Part shown: positions 43,048 to 48,902 of the stretch, in pieces
Layout of the letters: each line of letters opens with the position of its first letter
How positions within the stretch are numbered: position 1 is the stretch's first letter
DNA from: Deltaproteobacteria bacterium
GTDB lineage: Bacteria > Desulfobacterota > Binatia > UBA12015
Length of the DNA: 48,902 nucleotides
NCBI GenBank assembly: GCA_016874795.1
Contig: VGTG01000021.1
Location: 1-48,902, forward strand
Reading direction: 5' to 3'
Program-made: the position numbers and the translations under genes
Notes under the pieces: generated by a model
Database searches by the model: none
Told to the model about the DNA's origin: nothing
The model's input: only the letters and a program-made list of their open reading frames with translations

Positions 43048-44721
43048 TCAGCCCGCGCGGCGGCGCTTCGGCGGCGCGCTCGCTTCCGTGAACAGCTCGC
43101 GCGCGTCCTCGGTCAGCTCGGAGATCCGCGAAACCCGGTCGGCGAGGCCCTCGACGGTGTCGCCACGGATCGAGCCGCGGTCGATCAGGATCGCATAGAG
43201 CGCGAAGTTGCGGCGCTTCTTCGCGCGCAGGAACTCCTCGCGCCACTCCGGATCGACGGCGCACTCGCCGTCGGTGATCAGGACGACGTCGGCGCGGCGG
43301 AGAGCGCGCGTCGCGAGCTTCTCGACCGCAGCGTCGAGCGGCGTCATGAAGTCCGTTCCGCCGCCGGAGAAGTGCTCCGCGAGGTCGAGCGTCGCTTCGA
43401 GCGCGACCTCGTAGGAGCTCCGCGGGTTCATGTCGAACTCGCGCAGCGAGCGCGCGTCGGAGAAGCAGACGACGTGGCAGCGGCGGCGCTGCCGGCGCGC
43501 GATCTCGACGAAGGTGAGCGTCACCGCCTTCGACCAGATCTCCTTGTCGCCGCTCATCGACGAGCTCGTGTCGAGGCAGACGACGATCGGCCCGTGACCC
43601 CGCGAGTCGGCGCCGCGGAGCGCGTACGTCAGCAGCCCGCCGTCGAGGAGGCGCCGGCGGAAGTCGCGGCGCAGCACCGGGTGCGAGAGCGCCAGGAGCT
43701 CGTGCGGCACGAGGCGAGCGAGGTCGTCGAGGCTTCGATGACGCCCGACCTCGTAGACCTCCTCGTTCGCGCGATCGAGCACGCGTCGCCGCACCGCGAG
43801 CGCGTTGTCGCGCATGCGTCCGAAGAGCCGTGCGAGCTTCTTCAGCTTCGGCTGGTCGGCCAGACGTCGTCCGAGGTCGATGCGCTGCCCGGGATCGAGA
43901 CGTCCGCCCGCACCGAGACCGCGTCCCCAGCTCGCGAGCGCATCGGGGAGATCCGAGACCTTCGTCGCCGTCTTCGCGGCGGCGCCGGTGATGCTTCGAT
44001 CGAGGCGGGAGCGCACGCGCGCGAGGGACTCCTCGACGTGACGCTCCTTCTGGCGGCGCTCGGCGACGGCGACGCGAGCGGAGTGACGAGCGCCCTCCGC
44101 GGCTTCGCGCATCGCTTGCGAGCCGCGGCGTTTCCGAGAGGCGCCGGGATCCGGCTCGTCGCCTTCGGAGGTTTCTTCGGAGGTCGGGTCGGCCTCGTCC
44201 CCGTCCGCGTCTTGCTGCTCGGCGTCCGAAGGCGTCTCGCTCTCGCCTTCCTCCGCACGCGCGAGCTCGTCGGCGACCTCCGCTTCCTCCTCCGCTTCGC
44301 GGACGCGCTCTTCCTCGCGCGCGAGGCTCCAGAGATCGAGCAGATCGCCCGCCGTGAGCACACGATCCTCGCGGAGGGCGCGCAGCAGCTCCTCGCCGAT
44401 CGAAACGGTCGCGAGCCCGGCGTGCGTCTCGTCGAGGAGCGTCTGCGGGCGGAGTGCCGGGTACGCTGGACCCGCGATCACGCCGTCGAGGATCGCGCGG
44501 TTGAGCGCGACGCTCGGCAGGCCCGATGCGGCCGGCAGCTTCACGACGTTGTACTTGAAGAGCGCGCAGAAGAGATCGTCGAGGAGCGCGGCGAAGTGCG
44601 GCACGAGGCGGCCGCCCTCCTCGTCGAGCTTCCGCCAGGCGAGCGAGCCGGCGCGGAGGCGCGCGATCGCGGCGCGATCGTAGAGGTCCGACTCGATGGT
44701 GTGCGGATCGGCGGTGGCCAC
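43048..44721 (-). CDS. VWA-domain protein, ViaA-like
   Basis: A 557-aa protein with a C-terminal von Willebrand A domain. The MIDAS is DTSSSMSG, completed by GGGTDFMTPL and LITDGE. The first 130 residues are helical; a long acidic low-complexity stretch (about 140-195: EEGESETPSDAEQQDADGDE) leads to a basic hinge and another helical region. Partnered with a MoxR AAA+ ATPase (45,201) on the same strand, it fits the RavA-ViaA type of chaperone pair, which in enterobacteria acts on respiratory complexes and membrane lipids. The GTG start at 44721 is 7 nt after the stop of the coiled-coil gene, so the three are one operon. Confidence 0.85.
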   Translation of the reverse strand: MATADPHTIESDLYDRAAIARLRAGSLAWRKLDEEGGRLVPHFAALLDDLFCALFKYNVVKLPAASGLPSVALNRAILDGVIAGPAYPALRPQTLLDETHAGLATVSIGEELLRALREDRVLTAGDLLDLWSLAREEERVREAEEEAEVADELARAEEGESETPSDAEQQDADGDEADPTSEETSEGDEPDPGASRKRRGSQAMREAAEGARHSARVAVAERRQKERHVEESLARVRSRLDRSITGAAAKTATKVSDLPDALASWGRGLGAGGRLDPGQRIDLGRRLADQPKLKKLARLFGRMRDNALAVRRRVLDRANEEVYEVGRHRSLDDLARLVPHELLALSHPVLRRDFRRRLLDGGLLTYALRGADSRGHGPIVVCLDTSSSMSGDKEIWSKAVTLTFVEIARRQRRRCHVVCFSDARSLREFDMNPRSSYEVALEATLDLAEHFSGGGTDFMTPLDAAVEKLATRALRRADVVLITDGECAVDPEWREEFLRAKKRRNFALYAILIDRGSIRGDTVEGLADRVSRISELTEDARELFTEASAPPKRRRAG

Positions 44722-44728
44722 GCAGTGC

Positions 44729-45127
44729 TCAGAACAGCGTGACGAGCGTGGCGACGGCGCCGATTCCCGTGACCATGATGCCGGCCAGGCGGACCGTCAT
44801 CCGGTGCTCGAGCTGATCGAGTTTCCCGTCGAAGTGAATCTCTTGCTGCACGAAGCGGATCTCCAGGCGCTTCTCGAGCTCTTCGAATCGCGTATCGACG
44901 TGCTTCTCCAAGGCACCCAGGCGCGCTTCAATCTCTGCGAAGCGGAGATCGATCGCCGCGAAGCGATTCGTGAAGGTCAGCTCGAGAGCCTTCAAGTCGT
45001 CCTTCGTGGCCAGCGCGTCCGTCATGGCAGCGGCGAGCGCTCGCGCCTGTCCCTCCGCTTGCTGCTCGCTGAAGCCACAGTCGCGCAGGCGGCGTGCATA
45101 CTCAAGCGTGTCCAGCGCGACGGCCAT
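44729..45127 (-). CDS. Coiled-coil single-pass membrane protein (DUF1640/CCDC90-like)
   Basis: A 132-aa protein starting at ATG 45127 (MAVALDTLEYARRLRDCGF) with AGG 9 nt upstream. The N-terminus SEQQAEGQARALAAAM and LATKDDLKALE, the long heptad-rich coiled coil (about 45-105: FAEIEARLGALEKHVDTRFEELEKRLEIRF) and one C-terminal helix (AGIMVTGIGAVATLVTLF) fit the DUF1640/CCDC90 family. Eukaryotic relatives (MCUR1/CCDC90B) anchor and scaffold mitochondrial complexes. It sits between the ravA-like and viaA-like genes in one operon. The obvious role, inferred only from this position, is to tether the ATPase-VWA pair to the membrane. An ATG at 45136 is an alternative start. Confidence 0.75.
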   Translation of the reverse strand: MAVALDTLEYARRLRDCGFSEQQAEGQARALAAAMTDALATKDDLKALELTFTNRFAAIDLRFAEIEARLGALEKHVDTRFEELEKRLEIRFVQQEIHFDGKLDQLEHRMTVRLAGIMVTGIGAVATLVTLF

Positions 45128-45200
45128 CGGAAGCATCCTGCTCGAAGATCGCGCCCCGAGCGAGCCCCCTGCCACCGTCATGTACCCGCGGACAACGGGT

Positions 45201-46346
45201 TCAGCGCCCGGAGAGCCGGGGGCCGCCGAGGCTGCGGCGGATCGTGTCCAGCTCGTCGCGCGCGCTCGCGGCGCGTGCGACGGAGCGTCCGGCGGCACGC
45301 GCCTCGCCCTCGATCTCGTCGAGGCGGACGAGGATGCGGCGAATCTTCGTCTCGACCTCGATGCGCGCCCGCGCGCGCTCCTCGGGCGTGGCCCAGGCGC
45401 GCTCGGCGTACTCCGCGAGCTCGCGTCCCTGGAAGACGAGCTCCTGCACCTCCTCGTCGTAGCCGTGTACGAGCTTCCGCAGGTGCTCGCGTACGGTCTC
45501 GCGCTCCGCGGGATCGCGCCAGAGGACGTGCTCGAGGAACATCACCTCGTCGTCCTGCACCGCGCTCTTGCCGCGCAGCAGTGCGAGCGCGCGCAGCAAG
45601 CCGAGGCTCTGGCGATAGCGACGGTCGGACGCGACCACGCCCGCGCCGCCGAGGGCGCGGCGCAGCTCGACGATCTGGCGCAGGACCGCATCCGGGATCT
45701 CGATCGCGGCCGCCGCACGCGAGAGGCGATCGAGGTCCGCGAACGAGACCGTCGTCACCGCGGAAGGCGCCTCGGCACGCAACATGCGCAGGAAGCGCCA
45801 GTCCTCGACGACGTAGTCGACGACGAAGCGCACGAGGAAGCGGTCGTAGATCGCGGAGAGCTCGTCCTCCTCCGGCAGCTCGTTCGCCGCGCCGAAGAGC
45901 GTCACGAGCGGCGCCTCGATGCGCTCGCGCCCGTTGTCGAAGCGGCGCTCGTTCAAGAGCGTCAGGAGCGCGTTCAGGATCGACGAGCTCGCCTTGAAGA
46001 CCTCGTCGAGGAACGCGATGTGCGCCTCGGGCAGCTTGTTCGTCGTGACGCGGCGGTACTCGTCGCGCTCGAGCGCCTGCAGGCTCACCGCGCCGAAGAC
46101 TTCCTCCGGCGTCGTGAACTTCGTGAGGAGCCACTGGAAGTAGCGCGCGCCGTCGATCCGCTGGCAGAGCGCGTCCGCGAGCATCGACTTCGCGGTACCG
46201 GGCGGTCCGATCAGGAGGACGTGCTGCCCCGCGAGGAGTGCGGCGAGCGCGCCCTCGACGACCTCGGCGCGCTCGACGAAGATCTGTCCCAGCTCGGTGC
46301 CGATGCGGCCGAGCCGCGCGCGCGCGTCGTCGAGTGAAGCGTCCAT
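45201..46346 (-). CDS. MoxR-type AAA+ ATPase, RavA-like
   Basis: A 381-aa MoxR-family ATPase. Walker A is LIGPPGTAKSMLADAL near 50, the RavA-like insert is ARYFQWLLTKFTTPEEVFGAVSL, Walker B is HIAFLDEVFKASSSILNALLTLLNERRF, and the sensor region follows at LFGAANELPEEDELSAIYDRFLVRF. The C-terminal third is helical (LARE...RKLVHGYDEEVQELVFQGREL), consistent with a RavA-type extension. It heads the operon with a coiled-coil membrane protein and a VWA protein. The start ATG at 46346 (MDASLDDARAR) is preferred over 46406. A 7-bp hairpin lies just before the start. Confidence 0.88.
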   Translation of the reverse strand: MDASLDDARARLGRIGTELGQIFVERAEVVEGALAALLAGQHVLLIGPPGTAKSMLADALCQRIDGARYFQWLLTKFTTPEEVFGAVSLQALERDEYRRVTTNKLPEAHIAFLDEVFKASSSILNALLTLLNERRFDNGRERIEAPLVTLFGAANELPEEDELSAIYDRFLVRFVVDYVVEDWRFLRMLRAEAPSAVTTVSFADLDRLSRAAAAIEIPDAVLRQIVELRRALGGAGVVASDRRYRQSLGLLRALALLRGKSAVQDDEVMFLEHVLWRDPAERETVREHLRKLVHGYDEEVQELVFQGRELAEYAERAWATPEERARARIEVETKIRRILVRLDEIEGEARAAGRSVARAASARDELDTIRRSLGGPRLSGR

Positions 46347-46351
46347 CCCTG

Positions 46352-46437
46352 CCTGGCTAACAAGCCAGGTCGGGAGGCTGTAGGGCGCGCGGGCATCTGC
46401 GACCAAGACTCGAACCCTCCGCGCGCGCAGCGCGCGG
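46352..46437. promoter_or_regulatory. Two hairpins in the ravA-maoC intergenic region
   Basis: CCTGGCT-AACA-AGCCAGG (46352-46369) lies 5 nt before the ravA ATG on the minus transcript and could mask its ribosome site. CCGCGCGC-GCA-GCGCGCGG (46419-46437) is a second strong stem. The whole 239-bp gap (46347-46585) also holds the maoC ribosome site (GGAGG near 46576). I see no secure promoter boxes. Confidence 0.4.
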
Positions 46438-46585
46438 CCGAGCGCGAGCGAGCGGGGTGAGGAGGCGCAGCGACCGGAGACCGATCTTTAGGCACGCACC
46501 GTGCAACTTTTACCCGGGGGCGCAGGGCTGGCGCCCGCCGGCCCGGTGCGCTTGAAGAGGCCCGTCCAACGACTGGAGGAACGAG

Positions 46586-47443
46586 ATGCCGATCGACCTC
46601 GCGATGGCCAAGGGCGCGACGACACCCGAATCCAAGGGGTCGTGGGGCCCGGACGACGTGATCCTCTACCACCTCGGCATCGGCGCCGGGCTCGAGAAGC
46701 CGACGGATCCGAAGGAGCTCGAGTACACCTACGAGCAGAAGCTGAAGGCGCTGCCGAGCTTCGGCGTGATCCCGGTGTTCGAGTCCTTCATGCGAGGGAT
46801 GGGTGGCCTGCCGGGAGTCTCGATCAACCTGGCGCTCGTGCTGCACGGCGAGCAGGACATCGAGATCCACAAGCCGATCCCGACGCGAGCCGAGGTCGTG
46901 AGCCAGGGACGCGTCGCCGACATCTTCGACAAGGGAAAGGCCGCGCTCCTGATCCTCGAGGTCGAGACGCGGGAGAAGGGCGGCGACAAGCTCTTCACGA
47001 ACCGCTTCTCCATCTTCGCGCGCGGCGAGGGCGGCTTCGGCGGCGATCCCGGACCGAAGCCGACGAACCAGGCCCCCGAGCGGAAGCCCGACCGGGTCGT
47101 CGAGTCGCGCACGACGCCGAACCAGGCCCTGCTCTACCGTCTCTGCGGCGACAAGAATCCGCTCCACGCCGATCCCGACTTCGCGAAGCTCGGCGGCTTC
47201 GACACGCCGATCCTGCACGGGCTCTGCTCGTACGGCATCGTCTGCAAGGCGGTCGTCGATTCGATGCTCGACGGCGTCGTCGGCCGCGTCGCGCGCTACC
47301 AGGCGCGCTTCTCGGGTGTCTTCTATCCGGGCGAGACGATGGTCACGTCGATGTGGAAGGAAGACGGCAAGATCCTGATCGCGTCGAAGAGCAAGGAGCG
47401 CGACGCGGCGATCATCGCGAACAGCGCGATCACGCTGCGCTGA
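46586..47443 (+). CDS. MaoC-family (R)-enoyl-CoA hydratase
   Basis: A 285-aa double-hotdog hydratase, like hydratase 2 and the peroxisomal multifunctional enzyme. The N-terminal hotdog covers about 20-140 (DVILYHLGIGAG, KALPSFGVIPVF). The C-terminal one holds the catalytic hydratase motif, ALLYRLCGDKNPLHADPDFAKLGGFDTPILHGLCSYG, with its Asp and His residues, then FSGVFYPGETMVTSMWKED. It adds water to trans-2-enoyl-CoA to give (R)-3-hydroxyacyl-CoA, in steroid-like side-chain or fatty acid degradation. The ATG has GGAGG 5 nt upstream. The next gene follows after 19 nt, so the hydratase and the amidohydrolase are one operon. Confidence 0.92.
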   Translation: MPIDLAMAKGATTPESKGSWGPDDVILYHLGIGAGLEKPTDPKELEYTYEQKLKALPSFGVIPVFESFMRGMGGLPGVSINLALVLHGEQDIEIHKPIPTRAEVVSQGRVADIFDKGKAALLILEVETREKGGDKLFTNRFSIFARGEGGFGGDPGPKPTNQAPERKPDRVVESRTTPNQALLYRLCGDKNPLHADPDFAKLGGFDTPILHGLCSYGIVCKAVVDSMLDGVVGRVARYQARFSGVFYPGETMVTSMWKEDGKILIASKSKERDAAIIANSAITLR

Positions 47444-47462
47444 CGAGAAGGAGGAGGCGACG

Positions 47463-48644
47463 ATGGCGGACGGGTTCTTCAGCGCTGCGAGTCTCGACTA
47501 TCCGATCATCGACGCCGATGCGCACGTCAACGAGCCGCCCGACCTCTGGCAGAAGCGCGTGCCTTCGCGCTTCCGCGATCGCGCGCCGCGCCTTCTCCAT
47601 ACCGATCAGGGCGACGTCTGGGACTTCGACCAGGGGAAGCGGATCCGCCCGCTCGGTCTCACCGCGACCGCGGGGCTCAGCTACCTGCAGTTCCGCGCCT
47701 CCGGCCTCCGCTACGACGAGATCCGTCCCGGCAGCTTCGACACGAAGGCGCGCCTCGAGGACCTCGACGCCGACGGCATCTGGGCGCAGGTGATCTACCC
47801 GAGCATCACACTCGCCGGCGCGAAGACCTACGCCGACGACCCGCCGCTGCAGCTCGCGTGCGTGCGCGCGTACAACGAGTGGCTCCTCGAATTCTGCGAG
47901 GGATCGAACGGACGCCTGATCCCGCAGGCGGTGCTCCCGACGACCGGTGTCGAGGACGCGATCGCCGAGCTCCGCTGGGCGATGGACCACGGGCACCGCG
48001 CCGGGATGATCTCGACGTACCCGAACGGAACGCTCGAACCGTCGGAAGCCGACGAGCCGTTCTGGGCGATCGCGAACGAGACGGGCTTTCCCCTCGTCGT
48101 CCACATCGGCAGCTTCACTCCGGCCGGCTTGACGCCGACCCTGACGCAGACGACCGCCGGATTCCTCGGCGCTGCCGGGGCGACGAAAGCCGGCGGCGAC
48201 GCGATCCCCGTGACAGCGCAGCTCCTCTTCTCCGGCATCTTCGCGCGCTTCCGCAACCTCGCGATCGTCCTCGTCGAGTCGAACATCGGCTGGATCCCGC
48301 CGACGCTCGAGCAGCTCGACGACATGTTCCTTCGCTACCGCTGGTACACGAAGGCGCTCGAGCTGATGCCGACGATGCCGAGCCGCGTCTTCCACCGGAA
48401 CTTCTGGGCGACCTTCATGAAGGACACGGTCGGGATCGAGCTGCGCCACCGGATGAACGTCGATCACCTGATGTGGTCGACGGACTATCCGCACACCGGC
48501 AGCGAGTGGCCGAACGATCGCGTGCAGATCGAAAACTTGTTCCGCGGCGTTCCGCGCGCGGACGTCAAGAAGATGCTGCACGACAACGTGCGCCGGCTGT
48601 ACCGGCTCGATCACGTCCCGGAGACGCTGCCGGAAGGCCGCTGA
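47463..48644 (+). CDS. Amidohydrolase_2 family metal-dependent hydrolase (second copy)
   Basis: A 393-aa TIM-barrel hydrolase of the amidohydrolase-related family. Markers are IIDADAHVNEPPDLWQKRVP at the start, FPLVVHIGSFTPAG (metal His), FRNLAIVLVESNIGWIPPTLEQLDDMF and MWSTDYPHTGSEWPN (Asp-His) near the end, then HDNVRRLYRLDH. AAGGAGGAGG precedes the ATG by a few nt. Sitting 19 nt after the MaoC hydratase, it probably acts in the same acyl-CoA or ring-cleavage pathway. In actinobacteria-like steroid catabolism such amidohydrolases accompany MaoC hydratases, but the substrate cannot be fixed here. Confidence 0.9.
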   Translation: MADGFFSAASLDYPIIDADAHVNEPPDLWQKRVPSRFRDRAPRLLHTDQGDVWDFDQGKRIRPLGLTATAGLSYLQFRASGLRYDEIRPGSFDTKARLEDLDADGIWAQVIYPSITLAGAKTYADDPPLQLACVRAYNEWLLEFCEGSNGRLIPQAVLPTTGVEDAIAELRWAMDHGHRAGMISTYPNGTLEPSEADEPFWAIANETGFPLVVHIGSFTPAGLTPTLTQTTAGFLGAAGATKAGGDAIPVTAQLLFSGIFARFRNLAIVLVESNIGWIPPTLEQLDDMFLRYRWYTKALELMPTMPSRVFHRNFWATFMKDTVGIELRHRMNVDHLMWSTDYPHTGSEWPNDRVQIENLFRGVPRADVKKMLHDNVRRLYRLDHVPETLPEGR

Positions 48645-48660
48645 GCGCCGCGCTCAGCGG
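48638..48660. terminator. Hairpin shared by two convergent stop codons
   Basis: CCGCTGAGCG (48638-48647), loop CCG, CGCTCAGCGG (48651-48660). Each arm contains one TGA: the plus-strand amidohydrolase stop (48642-48644) and the minus-strand stop at 48654-48656. It is a compact bidirectional 3'-end structure without T-runs. Confidence 0.5.
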
Positions 48661-48791
48661 GGGATCGCGAAGCGGAAGACCGTTCCGAAGTAGCGTTTCG
48701 CCTCGGGATCGAACGCGCCGCCCGCCTCCGGCGCGATGCTGGTGAACGGCTCGTCCGAGCTCATCTTCGACTTCTCGACCACGCTCGCTAG
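48654..48791 (-). CDS. 3' end of an unidentified gene cut by the fold-back element (partial)
   Basis: On the minus strand the frame reads LASVVEKSKMSSDEPFTSIAPEAGG, then AFDPEAKRYFGTVFRFAIPR and a TGA. The ending looks like a genuine C-terminus, but the family is not recognised. Immediately upstream lies the CTAG and then the 178-bp repeat, which runs off the window. Either the repeat interrupts the gene, or it begins with an ATG at about 48755 after the repeat (36 residues, unlikely). Confidence 0.45.
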   Translation of the reverse strand, partial: LASVVEKSKMSSDEPFTSIAPEAGGAFDPEAKRYFGTVFRFAIPR

Positions 48792-48902
48792 CCTGCATTT
48801 CTCACCAGATCCCTACTGCGGCGGCCGATAGCACCGAATCTTCGCGAGCTTCTCCCTCCGGGCTCCTCGACGTACTGTTCAAGTACGCCTGCGTCGCCCT
48901 CC
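48792..48902. mobile_element. 178-bp fold-back element, second copy (truncated by the window end)
   Basis: It starts with the same terminal repeat, preceded by CTAG (48788-48791). Its 111 visible bases are, read side by side, identical to the reverse complement of 17254-17364, so it lies in the opposite orientation to the copy at 17187. The match includes the TIR, the subterminal block near CCGAATCTTCGCGAGC and the central CGTACT hairpin. The near or full identity over 31 kb of separation implies recent spread or gene conversion. The other half lies outside the window. Confidence 0.85.

Noticed and set aside
46370-46440. tRNA-like stretch (GGGTTCGAGTCTTGG on the minus strand)
   Set aside because: The T-loop resemblance is not backed by a matching T-stem, acceptor stem or anticodon arm.

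Overview
The window is high-GC DNA (roughly two thirds G+C by eye) from a Gram-negative bacterium that I cannot place precisely. Lipoprotein signal peptides, RdgC, RimK/RimB-like proteins, a RAYT-type transposase, an F420-type reductase, a CoA-transferase, a MaoC hydratase and several amidohydrolases fit an uncultured Myxococcota/Binatota-like ('deltaproteobacterial') lineage. That placement is inference from gene content. I see no rRNA, tRNA or CRISPR array. The last 111 bases lie inside a repeat, as if an assembly contig stopped there.

Layout. 1-2.5 kb: end of a gene, a di-haem cytochrome c lipoprotein, and a RAYT transposase broken by one extra base. 2.6-4.9 kb (minus): rimK fused to an RCK_C domain, a RimB-like retropepsin protease and an F420-type reductase, joined by 4-nt overlaps. 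5.0-8.2 kb (plus): M20 amidohydrolase, Zn alcohol dehydrogenase, secreted lipoprotein. 8.2-11.6 kb: divergent GH5 glycosidase and type B carboxylesterase. 11.6-29.9 kb: an 18-kb run on the minus strand. Its distal part is a tight operon of nitroreductase, N-acyl-D-amino-acid deacylase, SMR exporter, arginine amidinotransferase and GT-C glycosyltransferase. Before it lie an inositol-oxygenase-like gene, a small membrane protein and another GT-C enzyme. The stretch 19.75-27.8 kb holds five consecutive genes that each carry one lesion: two in-frame stop codons and three single-base frameshifts. An intact methyltransferase and alcohol dehydrogenase head the run.

30.0-40.6 kb: a second D-aminoacylase, a patatin phospholipase, purM coupled to a double CoA-transferase, divergent rdgC with a coupled partner, a TetR remnant and a Uup-type ABC-F ATPase. 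40.7-48.7 kb: an amidohydrolase, a lipoprotein tyrosine phosphatase, a RavA / coiled-coil membrane protein / ViaA operon, a MaoC hydratase and a second amidohydrolase.

Two repeat families stand out. One is a 178-bp fold-back element with terminal inverted repeats flanked by CTAG (one full copy at 17.2 kb, one cut off at the window end, the 111 shared bases reading as identical). The other is an 82-nt hairpin-forming palindrome that begins directly after the stop codons of two genes (patatin and purM); one copy also supplies the last 14 codons of the facing gene. Two starts (RAYT, carboxylesterase), and possibly a third, have a -10-like box 6-7 nt upstream and no Shine-Dalgarno, suggesting leaderless transcripts.
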